From assembly GCF_000519305.1 (NCBI RefSeq), contig NZ_JAFG01000003.1:747070-811069 (forward strand): a stretch of DNA of 64,000 nt, in the 5' to 3' direction. Positions 16,275 to 24,381 of this stretch are shown in pieces (within the stretch, counting starts at the first letter, position 1; each line of letters begins with the position of its first letter). The position numbers and the translations under genes are program-made. A model generated the notes under the pieces. The model ran no database searches. It saw nothing but the letters and a program-made list of their open reading frames with translations, and was not told the DNA's origin. This stretch comes from Mesorhizobium ciceri WSM4083. GTDB taxonomy: Bacteria > Pseudomonadota > Alphaproteobacteria > Rhizobiales > Rhizobiaceae.

Positions 16275-16760
16275 CCAGACCGCGCTGCGTCTGCGCCATC
16301 GCGATCTCGCCATCAGCAAGCTGCGCCATTTCTTCCTCGCTCAGCTTGGGAGCACCTCGATCTATTCCCAGACTCCAGCCTTAGGCCGCGCTAGCGATCA
16401 TGGACCCGATATCTGCTGAGCAACTCCGGGAAAGCGTATGGCGGCCTTCCGTCGGTTGGCCGGGCGCCAGATCGAGCGTCGGTCGGTCGGAGCTTTCGCC
16501 GTCATAACCGCTCTCGACACTGACGAATGCGATGACCATGTCAGCGCCGGCTGTGCCCTGCTCGGCTGGCGCGAGCAGCGCACCGCGTTCCTGCGCGATC
16601 CCGCTCGTCCCCCGGAACATCGATCTGGATATCGGCGCCGGCGAATTTCCGGCAGATCCGTCCGGACGGCTGATCAGTCTTTTCGGGATCGAGTCACCTG
16701 GCCCGACGCGCTGTCGGATAGGGTTGTCCAACTTGTGAGAAAGACGAACTTCTTCTTGCT
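16275..16760. other. Gap with no supportable gene
   Basis: This stretch of 486 bases lies between the upstream region of the NitT/TauT operon and the end of the sugar permease gene. Short open frames exist on both strands, but none has a ribosome binding site, a recognisable domain or a conserved start. In many sugar ABC operons of this order the ATPase gene would sit here; no Walker motif is present in any frame. Confidence 0.6.
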
Positions 16761-17582
16761 TTAGCCTTTGACCGCTCCAGCGGTCATGGATCCTGATATC
16801 TGCCGATACATCACAAGCCCCAGCAAGGCCGGCGGCAAGGCGCCCAGCATCATGACGGCGGAAGCGGTTCCCCATTTTACGCCACCGCCGCTCGCGGCGA
16901 AGAAGAACGACGCGCCGACCGTCATCGGCACGGCACGGCTGGTTGTCAGCATGAGGCCGAAGAGGAATTCGTTCCAGGCGGTGATGAAGCCGAAGATGAA
17001 GGTTGTGACCAGCGCCGGTCGGATGACGGGTCGGACGATCATCATCATCACCTGCAAGGAACTTGCGCCATCGACTTTCGCCGCCTCGTCGAGTTCGACC
17101 GGTACATCTGAAATCGCGTTCACCAGGATGACGAGCGCAAGCGGCGCGTTGACGATGGTCAGGATTAGCCCGAGCCCGATCCGCGTATCGAGCAGGCCCA
17201 GCCACTGGTACATCATGTAAAGCGGGATCGCGAAGATGATCAGCGGCACGGCGCGAAGATTGATGACGATCGGCAGGACCAAGCGCTTTCCCGCCTCGCT
17301 GCGCGCGATCGCATAGGCAGCCGGGAACGCGAGCACGATCGCAAGGCCGGTTCCAATCAGCGCCGCCACGGTGCTGTTCAGCAGATAGGCATAGATGTTG
17401 AAGCGGCTGGTGTGCGTCAGGACCTCCAGGTAGTTGTCGAGCGTCGGCTGGCTGATCCACAAACCGGGGTTGGTCGAAAGCTCGCGCTGGCTTTTGAGTG
17501 ATGTGATCAGCGTCACGACAATGGGGAAGTTCATCGCCAGCACGGCGATGGCAAAAACGATCCAGCGCAGTGCCCTGACCAT
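16761..17582 (-). CDS. Carbohydrate ABC transporter permease (MalG-like)
   Basis: The product has 273 residues and about six membrane helices. The ATG at 17582 (MVRALRWIVFAIAV) is preferred to a TTG six bases earlier. The permease EAA loop is seen as ELDEAAKVDGASSLQVMMMIVRPVIRPAL. The family is the CUT1 sugar importers, in which MalF- and MalG-type subunits pair. The start is two bases from the stop of the partner permease gene. The C-terminus ends AGAVKG, a normal MalG end. No ATPase gene follows. Confidence 0.9.
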   Translation of the reverse strand: MVRALRWIVFAIAVLAMNFPIVVTLITSLKSQRELSTNPGLWISQPTLDNYLEVLTHTSRFNIYAYLLNSTVAALIGTGLAIVLAFPAAYAIARSEAGKRLVLPIVINLRAVPLIIFAIPLYMMYQWLGLLDTRIGLGLILTIVNAPLALVILVNAISDVPVELDEAAKVDGASSLQVMMMIVRPVIRPALVTTFIFGFITAWNEFLFGLMLTTSRAVPMTVGASFFFAASGGGVKWGTASAVMMLGALPPALLGLVMYRQISGSMTAGAVKG

Positions 17583-17584
17583 CG

Positions 17585-18511
17585 TCAAAGCTTCCTGCGG
17601 CCGGCAAGCCGGTTAAGGCCGTGGAGAACGATGAACGACGCCACAAACAGGACAACAGAGGCGGCGACCGCCTTGCCGATAGCCCCTTCCTTGAAGAAGG
17701 CCTGGTAGATGTAGATCGACAATGAGGTTGTCGAGCCGCCAGCGCCACTGCCGGTCAGCGCGTAGACATTGTCGAACACCCGGAAACCGTCGATGAAACG
17801 GATGAAAAACGCGATGACCAGCGTCGGCTTCATCAACGGCAGGTCGATCCACCGAACGATCTCAAACGGTGATGCGCCATCGAGCGAGGAGGCTTCGCGC
17901 ACGTCGAGGGGTATGGCCGAATAGGCCATGTAGAAGAGCAGGAAGGCGAAAGGCGTCCATTGCAGCGTCTCCACGACGACAAGGGTGCGGAAGGCATTGT
18001 TGATGTCGAGGAAAGCCGGGCTGTCGCCGAACCATTCGAAGAGATAGTAGGGGACGGGGCCCGCGAATTCATGCAGCACCAGCCGGTACATGAGACCGAC
18101 CATGGCCGGCGCGACCATCAGCGGCAGCATCAACGGCGCCATCAGGACTGGTCGCTTGCCCAGAAGCGGCGCCAGGAAGATGGCAAGGAAAAGACCGATC
18201 AGACATTCCGCTGATGCGGTAAGAACACCGAAGCGCAGAGAGAACCAGGCCGAGCTCCAGAATTCGCGGTCGTTCAACACCGCGACATAGTTGCTGAAAC
18301 CGCTCAAAACCGGACTGCGCAGCGTCTCGAATGTGACGGTCGAAACGGAATAGATCAGATTGACGATCGCCGGAAAGCCGAGGAACAGCAGCAGGAAGCC
18401 GACCAGCGGCGTCAGATACATCCTGCCTTCGGCACGTGTCACAAGGGCCATGTCGATCCGCCAAACGCGCCGGACACCGAGCCTCGACCCGGCGTCCGGC
18501 AAATGGTTCAT
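17585..18511 (-). CDS. Carbohydrate ABC transporter permease (MalF-like)
   Basis: The product has 308 residues with about six membrane helices. The EAA loop is DVREASSLDGASPFEIVRWIDLPLM, with typical FDNVYALTGSGAGG near the end. The ATG at 18511 overlaps the binding-protein stop (ATGA), favouring translational coupling. An internal ATG at 18451 (MALVTRAEGR) would match the usual family start better and remains possible. It pairs with the downstream MalG-like permease as the membrane channel of a CUT1 importer. Confidence 0.9.
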   Translation of the reverse strand: MNHLPDAGSRLGVRRVWRIDMALVTRAEGRMYLTPLVGFLLLFLGFPAIVNLIYSVSTVTFETLRSPVLSGFSNYVAVLNDREFWSSAWFSLRFGVLTASAECLIGLFLAIFLAPLLGKRPVLMAPLMLPLMVAPAMVGLMYRLVLHEFAGPVPYYLFEWFGDSPAFLDINNAFRTLVVVETLQWTPFAFLLFYMAYSAIPLDVREASSLDGASPFEIVRWIDLPLMKPTLVIAFFIRFIDGFRVFDNVYALTGSGAGGSTTSLSIYIYQAFFKEGAIGKAVAASVVLFVASFIVLHGLNRLAGRRKL

Positions 18512-19833
18512 TTCTTGAGAAGGTCCTGCATGCCCGCCTTGGTGTGGGCGAGCGCATCCTCGAGGCTCTGCTGGCCGGACCAGTAGCCGGTGAACTCCTT
18601 TGCCTGCAGCTCATAGACCGGGAGCGCACTCGCGGACGTCGCTCCGGTCATGACATAGCCGTACTTGCTGGCGAATTCGCCGAGCTTGACGAGGTCGGGA
18701 CGTTCCTTCGCAACCTTGGCCACGACATCGGGAGACAATGCCGGCGAACCGCCGCTGCGCGCATAGAGCAAGGCCGCATCCTCGGTGGCGAGCCACTTCA
18801 GGAACTTGACGGCGCCTTCCTTGTTCTTGGCGTTCTTGTTAAGGCCCAAACCAAGGCCGTGGATATGATCGGCGCGTCCGTCGGGACCTGCCGGTGGTGC
18901 GACGATCCCGGTCACCTCGGCGACGGCCGGGGATTTTTCGGTGCTGGTCAGATCCGCCGCCGCGGCATTCCACTGCAGCGCCGTCGCGGCCTGGCCGGAT
19001 GCGAAGGCCGCGTTGGTTTCCGCATATTCGTAGCTCAGCGAATCCTTGGGCGAAGACCCGGCATCATAGAGTTTCTTGTAGAGTTCGAGGCCGGTCTTGT
19101 AGGCATCGGAATCCACCGTGACATTGCCGTTCTTGTCCATCCAGTCGCCGCCGTAGGAGCGCGGCAGGGACTGGAAGACCATCATGTTGAACAGCAGGTT
19201 CTTCATCTGCAGGACCGTGCCATAACGCACCGGGCTGTCGGGGTTCACCTGCTTGGTGAAATAGAGGGCGGTGGCCGCCCAGTCGTCCCAGGTCCAGCTG
19301 TCCGGGTCTTTCGGCTGCAGCGGCTTGCCGAGATATTTCCGGGCGATTTCACCATAGGTCTTCCTGGCGGCGTCATCCCCGATCAAGGCGTCGACGAGAT
19401 CCTTGCGGTAGTACATGAAGTGCAACGAAAGGTCTGTCGGCACGCCGTATTGCTTGCCGTCGAACTGCATCGTCTTGAGAACGGATTCGCCGAAAACCTT
19501 GGCCGCGTCCGCGCCAAGATCGACCGGCTCCATATAGGGCGCATAGCGACCGAGTGAGTAGGTGGCGACGAGGTTCACGTCGAAGGCACTGGATCCGGCC
19601 GCCATGTCGGCCTGCAGCTTGTCGTAAAAGCCTTCGCGGTTGAAGAACAGCAACTCCACCTTGTCGGCATCACTTGCCTGCTTGTTGTAGGTTTCCACGG
19701 TTGCCCGCAGTGCGGTTTCCTCGGAGCCGCCAGGCCAGCCGAGCACGGTCACGGTTGCGTTGGCAAAGGTCGGCAAAGCCGTCCCCGCAAGGAGGGTGGC
19801 CATAAGCGCAAAAGACGTCTTGCTCAATTTCAT
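18508..19833 (-). CDS. Carbohydrate ABC transporter binding protein (family 1)
   Basis: The product has 441 residues. The start is the ATG at 19833 behind AAGGGAACGATC. A Sec signal peptide is present (MKLSKTSFALMATLLAGTAL...ANA). The mature protein has the MalE/UgpB-type layout with FDVNLVATYSLGRYAPYMEP, GVPTDLSLHFMYYRKDL and AVKFLKWLATEDAALLYA. It lies downstream of a NanE/NanK-like fusion enzyme under a GntR regulator, so the ligand is probably an amino sugar such as N-acetylmannosamine or a sialic-acid-derived sugar. That is inferred from context. Confidence 0.9.
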   Translation of the reverse strand: MKLSKTSFALMATLLAGTALPTFANATVTVLGWPGGSEETALRATVETYNKQASDADKVELLFFNREGFYDKLQADMAAGSSAFDVNLVATYSLGRYAPYMEPVDLGADAAKVFGESVLKTMQFDGKQYGVPTDLSLHFMYYRKDLVDALIGDDAARKTYGEIARKYLGKPLQPKDPDSWTWDDWAATALYFTKQVNPDSPVRYGTVLQMKNLLFNMMVFQSLPRSYGGDWMDKNGNVTVDSDAYKTGLELYKKLYDAGSSPKDSLSYEYAETNAAFASGQAATALQWNAAAADLTSTEKSPAVAEVTGIVAPPAGPDGRADHIHGLGLGLNKNAKNKEGAVKFLKWLATEDAALLYARSGGSPALSPDVVAKVAKERPDLVKLGEFASKYGYVMTGATSASALPVYELQAKEFTGYWSGQQSLEDALAHTKAGMQDLLKK

Positions 19834-19885
19834 GATCGTTCCCTTCTTTTTTGATGATTTTTGCATGGCATGACCGGGCGCGCCG

Positions 19886-21448
19886 TTACCTTGCCCATTC
19901 GGCAAGATCGGCAACACCGATGACGCCGGCGTGGCCTGCGAGCTTCGCCGCTATGAGATCGGAGGAAAGGCGCGGTGGAACGTCGCTCAGATGCGCGCGC
20001 ACCCGGTCGAGATAACCTTCGGCAAGACCGATACTGCCGCCGACGACGATCGATTTCGGATCGAACATCATCTGAATGTCCCGGCACAGCGTCGCGACCC
20101 GCGAGGCGCTCTGCGAGACGATGGCGCCGGCCCAGGCCTCGCCCTTCAGCGCACGCCCGAACACATCGACGGCGTCGGCCTTGAAGCCGGCCTTGAGGGC
20201 TTGCGAAGCGATCCAGCGGCCGGAGGTGCTGTCTTCGAACGGAGCCCGGTCTTCAGACAGGCCACGGATCAGACCGAAGTGACCGGCTAGACCGGACAGC
20301 AATCGGCCGTTGCAGACGATGCCGCCGCCAATTCCGGTCGAGATGGTCAGAAAGACGATGTCGCGACCTTGCCCGGCGCCGAATTTGTATTCGCCCCAGG
20401 CAGCTGCCTGGGCATCGTTGAACGCACAGACCGGCTTGCCGAAAACCGCGGATGCCCTTTCGACCAGCGGGTAGTCATCGGGAATGCCAAGCGTCGCCGG
20501 ATTCAACGCCGACCAGCGTCCATCCTCTACCAATCCGGTCACCGCAATGCCGATACGGCTGAAGCGGCTCGACCAGGCCGACGTACTTTGCGCAAGGGAT
20601 GCCAGCCAGGCGTCGGGTCCAGCCTCTCGCGCGGTCGGCACGATCATGTCCTCGATCACCTTGCCGCCGCTGACCAGCGCGGCCATGGTCTTGGTTCCCC
20701 CGATGTCGATGCCCAAGACGGATGGGCCCAGAACGGTTGGGCCCAGGACACTTGGGCCAAGCACGGTTTGCGCGCCCCTCGCCGCATAGGCGTCGGAAAG
20801 CGCCTGGTGGAACCATGAGGTGACGTGCTCGGTACGGGTGATCGCCGAGCCGACAACCACGGCACAGGCGCCGGCGCGCGCGGCGGCAGCCGCCTGCTCA
20901 GGCGACCGGATACGCCCTTCGGCGATGACGTAGGGGCTCAGGGTTCGCATTTGAGCGACGAGGGCGATGTCCGGATCCTCCGGCTCCGGCCCGCCGACAT
21001 AGCCGGAAAGCGTCGTGCCGACGAAATCGACACCCGCGGCAAGGGCCCGGCGCGCATCGTCAAGGCAAGAGCAATCGGCCATGGTCAGCTTGTTCCTGGC
21101 CTTGACGGCTTTCACAAGCGCTTCGACAGGAACGGGACGGACACGGTCCGTCGCATCGAAAGCGATGATATCGGCGCCCGCCTCGGCCAGGGCCTCGACA
21201 TCGGCCAGATAGGGTGTGATGCGCACGGGGCTGTCGGTGAGATCGCGCTTGACGATACCGATGACCGGCACGCGGACGGCCAGGCGGGCGGCCGCGACAT
21301 AGGGCACGGATTCGATGCGCAGGGCCTTGGCTCCGGCTTCAACAGCGGCCCTGGCAAAGCCTGTCACGAATTGTGCACTGTCCATCGGGCCGCCGGGAAC
21401 CGGCTGGCAGGACACGATGAGACTGTTGGCGATGTCTTGTCGCTGCAC
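19886..21448 (-). CDS. Fused N-acylglucosamine-6-P 2-epimerase (NanE-like) and ROK kinase (NanK-like)
   Basis: The product has 520 residues. Residues 1-225 are a NanE-like TIM barrel (LIVSCQPVPGGPMDS, VIGIVKRDLTDSPVRITP, DIIAFDATDRVRP, VIAEGRIRSPEQ). From about residue 247 a ROK sugar kinase follows (VLGIDIGGTKTMAAL, CAFNDAQAAAWGEY, ISTGIGGGIV). In sialic acid breakdown NanK phosphorylates N-acetylmannosamine and NanE converts ManNAc-6-P to GlcNAc-6-P, so one chain would do both steps. The ROK zinc cysteine cluster (C-x-x-G-x-x-G-C) is not present. The start is GTG, with GGGAG seven bases upstream. The linker is a 15-bp tandem repeat. No NanA lyase lies in the window, so free ManNAc or a related sugar may be the substrate. 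Confidence 0.85.
   Translation of the reverse strand: MQRQDIANSLIVSCQPVPGGPMDSAQFVTGFARAAVEAGAKALRIESVPYVAAARLAVRVPVIGIVKRDLTDSPVRITPYLADVEALAEAGADIIAFDATDRVRPVPVEALVKAVKARNKLTMADCSCLDDARRALAAGVDFVGTTLSGYVGGPEPEDPDIALVAQMRTLSPYVIAEGRIRSPEQAAAAARAGACAVVVGSAITRTEHVTSWFHQALSDAYAARGAQTVLGPSVLGPTVLGPSVLGIDIGGTKTMAALVSGGKVIEDMIVPTAREAGPDAWLASLAQSTSAWSSRFSRIGIAVTGLVEDGRWSALNPATLGIPDDYPLVERASAVFGKPVCAFNDAQAAAWGEYKFGAGQGRDIVFLTISTGIGGGIVCNGRLLSGLAGHFGLIRGLSEDRAPFEDSTSGRWIASQALKAGFKADAVDVFGRALKGEAWAGAIVSQSASRVATLCRDIQMMFDPKSIVVGGSIGLAEGYLDRVRAHLSDVPPRLSSDLIAAKLAGHAGVIGVADLAEWAR
20708..20767 (-). repeat. 15-bp tandem repeat encoding the NanE-NanK linker
   Basis: Four in-frame 15-bp units occur (plus strand 20708-20722, 20723-20737, 20738-20752, 20753-20767; unit TGGGCCCAGAACGGT). 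They encode VLGP-T/S repeats that run straight into VLGIDIGGTK, the first strand of the kinase. The linker appears to have grown by duplicating the kinase N-terminus. Confidence 0.85.
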
Positions 21449-21485
21449 GTCGGCACTCCCCTGTCGCCATCACGATAAATGGAAA

Positions 21486-21515
21486 ATACCAGATTACAAC
21501 CAGTTCATAACTGGT
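21486..21515. promoter_or_regulatory. GntR operator before the nanE-nanK fusion gene
   Basis: ATACCAG (21486-21492) and the palindrome ACCAGTT-CAT-AACTGGT (21499-21515) lie 40-65 bases upstream of the fusion gene start, ending at the 3' edge of the GntR gene. The core CTGGTATTA recurs upstream of the GntR gene itself at 22325-22333, suggesting one regulator for both promoters. Confidence 0.6.
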
Positions 21516-21516
21516 A

Positions 21517-22266
21517 TTACCTTTGCAGCTCGAAGACGAAATCGTAGACGTCGCCCTTGTATCGTGTCTCGCAGTATTCCACGATCTGTCCGTCGGCGAG
21601 AAAGCAGCGGCGCTCGGTCATCAGCAGTGGTGCGCCCATCTCGCAATGAAGGTGCTTTGCATCCTCCAGCGATGCGCCGCGCGAGCGCATGCGCTGGATT
21701 GCCCTCTGAGGCAGGAAGCCGCGTGCATCGAGCGCTTCATAAAGGGAATTCTGAACCATCTCGGGCGAAGGAAGGAAGCGAACCGGCACGGCCGAAACCT
21801 CGACGGCGATTGGCGCACCATCGGCTGTCCGCACACGACGCATGCGAACCACATTGGCATTGCCCGCAATACCCAGGGCCATCATTTCGGCTGGGGATGG
21901 ACGGCTTATCTGCCTGGAAAGCCATAGACATCCAGGCTTCAGGCCGCGCGCCAGAATATCCTCCGAAAAGCTCGTCAGCGTCGAAAGCGATTTTTCGACC
22001 CGCGACCCGATCTCGGTTTTGGAACCATGCCGGCGATTGAGCTGCCCTTCCTCTTCGAGCAACGCCAGAGCTTTTCTCACGGTGACACGCGAGATCGACA
22101 GGGCTTCCGCCAAAACCCGCTCGCCCGGCAGAACCGCGCCGGCTTTCAATGCATTGGAGCGGATCGCTGCCTCGATCGCCGATTTCAACCGTCTGTAAAG
22201 CGGCACATCGGACGCCGTCGCTTCCATTTCCCGACTGACAAGCCCGATCAGGTTCACGGTTGTCAT
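21517..22266 (-). CDS. GntR/HutC-family regulator with UTRA domain
   Basis: The product has 249 residues, starting at the ATG at 22266 behind a strong GGAGG. The GntR winged helix is at about residues 20-85 (VPLYRRLKSAIEAAIRSNAL, LPGERVLAEALSISRVTVRKAL). A UTRA ligand-binding domain makes up the rest (VVRMRRVRTADGAPIAVEVS, LLMTERRCFLADGQIVEYCETRY). UTRA regulators often sense phosphorylated amino sugars, in agreement with the downstream NanE/NanK fusion. CTGGTATTA motifs flank the gene on both sides, so autoregulation is likely. Confidence 0.93.
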   Translation of the reverse strand: MTTVNLIGLVSREMEATASDVPLYRRLKSAIEAAIRSNALKAGAVLPGERVLAEALSISRVTVRKALALLEEEGQLNRRHGSKTEIGSRVEKSLSTLTSFSEDILARGLKPGCLWLSRQISRPSPAEMMALGIAGNANVVRMRRVRTADGAPIAVEVSAVPVRFLPSPEMVQNSLYEALDARGFLPQRAIQRMRSRGASLEDAKHLHCEMGAPLLMTERRCFLADGQIVEYCETRYKGDVYDFVFELQR

Positions 22267-22321
22267 TGGCTTTCCTCCCGCGCGAGAAGCACCCAGGATC
22301 AAAACATTCCTGACTGGACCT

Positions 22322-22331
22322 ATACTGGTAT
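22322..22331. promoter_or_regulatory. GntR operator before its own gene
   Basis: ATACTGGTAT, an almost perfect palindrome extended to CTGGTATTA, lies 56 bases upstream of the GntR start. It shares the core with the sites at 21486-21515. Confidence 0.5.
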
Positions 22332-22397
22332 TATCAAGCCGGTGCAAACGGCCCGTGGGACGATGCTTCGTCCGCGGCCTCAGCGCACCACGATCCC

Positions 22398-23183
22398 TTA
22401 GCGAACCCGCGGTGACAGCTTCATGGAGATGCGATCGCAGGCAGCACGCAGGACCTCCAGAGTAAAGGCATGGCGGCTTTCACGCGTATGGCGATTGATA
22501 TAGGCGACGATAATGGAGGCGACGGCGCTGCCGTCCGGCCCGATGACCGGACAGCAGATATCGGTGATGCCGACGAAGTCGCGGCTCTCGCGCATCCAGT
22601 AGCCGTCCGCGCGGATGATACGAAGCTGCTTTTCCAGCGCGTCTCGATCCAGCGGCGCCGGCGAATGCGCCGCACATTCATCGATCATCCGCGCCGCGAC
22701 CTTTGGCGGCTGGAAGGCAAGTATCACATGGCCGGAGGTCGCGTCGGTAGCCAGGCGGCCGTAGCCGAGGCGCAGCGTGAACGCCATGTCCTCGCCGCCG
22801 GGAACGGCCGCGGTCACGACGGTCAAGCCATGGTTGAAGACCACCAGGTGCGGCGACTGATTTGAGTCCCCGGCAATCCGCGTCAGTTCGGGCATGGCGG
22901 CGGACATGAGATCCTGAGCGCTCGGCGTGTGCAGCCCCAGCTTGAAAAGCTTGTCGGTCAACGAATAGGCGTCGGTCTCGGCGTTGCGCTCGATATATTG
23001 TCGCTCCTGCAGCGCGATCAGCATCCGGAATATCTCATTCTTCGAACGGCCGAGGCCTTCCGCGATCTCCTTCATCGTCAAGGGCGCCCGCGCCTCCGCC
23101 AGCAGCTCCAGGACATCCAGGCCCTTGGTCAGCGCCGGGGCCGAATAGGTCGGTTTGCCACTCTCTTTTGCGTCATCTGCCAT
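22398..23183 (-). CDS. IclR-family transcriptional regulator
   Basis: The product has 261 residues starting MADDAKESGK at 23183; the longer open frame runs through the operator and is rejected. The winged helix-turn-helix is at about residues 15-75 (ALTKGLDVLELLAEARAPLT, EIAEGLGRSKNEIFRMLIAL). The C-terminal IclR effector domain follows (LRLGYGRLATDATSGHVILA, RESRDFVGITDICCPVIGPDG). It is divergent from the deacylase operon at 23314-33496 and probably controls it through the inverted motif at 23240-23273. Confidence 0.92.
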   Translation of the reverse strand: MADDAKESGKPTYSAPALTKGLDVLELLAEARAPLTMKEIAEGLGRSKNEIFRMLIALQERQYIERNAETDAYSLTDKLFKLGLHTPSAQDLMSAAMPELTRIAGDSNQSPHLVVFNHGLTVVTAAVPGGEDMAFTLRLGYGRLATDATSGHVILAFQPPKVAARMIDECAAHSPAPLDRDALEKQLRIIRADGYWMRESRDFVGITDICCPVIGPDGSAVASIIVAYINRHTRESRHAFTLEVLRAACDRISMKLSPRVR

Positions 23184-23239
23184 TCGAAGAATCCCCGGTG
23201 GTCCCGCACGATAGAGACAAGAAATCGGAATTGCCATTG

Positions 23240-23273
23240 GTTTTATATCCAAACTTGACACCATATATAAAAC
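23240..23273. promoter_or_regulatory. IclR operator in the divergent promoter
   Basis: GTTTTATAT-N14-ATATATAAAAC forms an AT-rich inverted repeat in otherwise GC-rich DNA, between the IclR gene and the deacylase operon. A near copy with the same spacing lies at 35256-35288 upstream of the GMC oxidoreductase that faces the end of this operon. Confidence 0.6.
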
Positions 23274-23313
23274 TGACATGATGACGGGGACAATGAATTT
23301 CGAGGCCGACCCG

Positions 23314-24381
23314 ATGACCGTCCAGAGACCTGCAAACACTGTCCGCGCGACCATCATTCCCCGGAACAACAGTGTTTACACGTCGGTCGATTTCGATCGC
23401 GAAGGCAAGCAGATGGGCTTCTTCCATGTGCCCCAATCGCCGCACGATGATGCCTGGGGCACGGTCCGCGTTCCGCTCGCCGTCATCAAGAACGGCGACG
23501 GCCCGACGGTCCTGATCGAGGGTGGCAACCACGGCGACGAATATGAGGGACCGATCGCGCTCGGCGAGCTTCTGCGCGAGATCGATCCACGGGATATTGC
23601 CGGTCGCATCATTGCGATTCCGGCCATCAACATTCGGGCTGTCGAGGCCGGCACCCGCACCTCCCCGGTCGACGGGTTGAATTTCAACCGCAGTTTTCCG
23701 GGCGATTTCAACGGCACGCTGACAAGCCAGATCGCGGCCTATGTGCATGACATCCTGTTTCCGAAGGCCGACTACTTCCTGGATCTCCACTCCGGCGGTT
23801 CGTCCCTGATGATCCTGCCGAGCGCGATCATCGAGCCCTCCCCGACCGCGCAAGGGCATCGCAAGAACATCAAGGCGACACTCGCCTTCGGGGCACCGAC
23901 CGTTGTCATGGTCGACAATCTCGGTGAAACCCGGACTTCGACCGCGTCCGCCAACCACCAGGGGCTGATCGTCATCGGCAGTGAGATGGCCGGCGGCGGC
24001 CTTGTCAGTCAAGACGCGCTGGCCATCTGCCGCAGGGGCATCCGCAATGTGCTGAAACATGCAGGCGTCCTGAAAGGCGCGCCTGACATTGCCCCTGGCG
24101 CCAACGCACGCGTGCTCAAGGTGCCCGGAAGCGAAGGCTATCTCCTTTCCGAGGAGGACGGTGTCTTCGAACCCTTGAGCCCGCTCGGCAGTGCCGTCAG
24201 CAAAGGCGACCTTGCCGGACGCATTCACTTCCTCCACACGCCGTCACGCGCGCCCATCGATCTCCTTCACCCCATCGACGGCATCGTTTTCGCCAAGCGT
24301 CAGCCCGGCCGCGTGCGTCCGGGGAATTGCTGCTTCGTGCTTGCCAACGAATATCCGGAGGCACTGACCGATGAGCCATGA
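23314..24381 (+). CDS. Zinc deacylase of the AstE/aspartoacylase family (DoeB/EutE-like)
   Basis: The product has 355 residues if started at the ATG at 23314, which has GAGG eight bases upstream. ATGs at 23278, 23281 and 23293 lack good ribosome binding sites. The metal site is visible: GGNHGDEYEGP (His, Glu), then NFNRSFPG and LDLHSGG (His). The family includes DoeB/EutE, which remove the acetyl group from N-alpha-acetyl-diaminobutyrate in ectoine breakdown, and succinylglutamate desuccinylase. It overlaps by 11 bases a PLP dehydratase gene similar to EutB. No ectoine hydrolase or ectoine transporter is encoded nearby, so the substrate may be another N-acyl amino acid. Confidence 0.87.
   Translation: MTVQRPANTVRATIIPRNNSVYTSVDFDREGKQMGFFHVPQSPHDDAWGTVRVPLAVIKNGDGPTVLIEGGNHGDEYEGPIALGELLREIDPRDIAGRIIAIPAINIRAVEAGTRTSPVDGLNFNRSFPGDFNGTLTSQIAAYVHDILFPKADYFLDLHSGGSSLMILPSAIIEPSPTAQGHRKNIKATLAFGAPTVVMVDNLGETRTSTASANHQGLIVIGSEMAGGGLVSQDALAICRRGIRNVLKHAGVLKGAPDIAPGANARVLKVPGSEGYLLSEEDGVFEPLSPLGSAVSKGDLAGRIHFLHTPSRAPIDLLHPIDGIVFAKRQPGRVRPGNCCFVLANEYPEALTDEP

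Noticed and set aside
16381..17748. Minus-strand frame running from the sugar permease region into the gap
   Set aside because: It is out of frame with the permease. The part in the gap has no Walker or other ABC motif, so it was not called an ATPase remnant.
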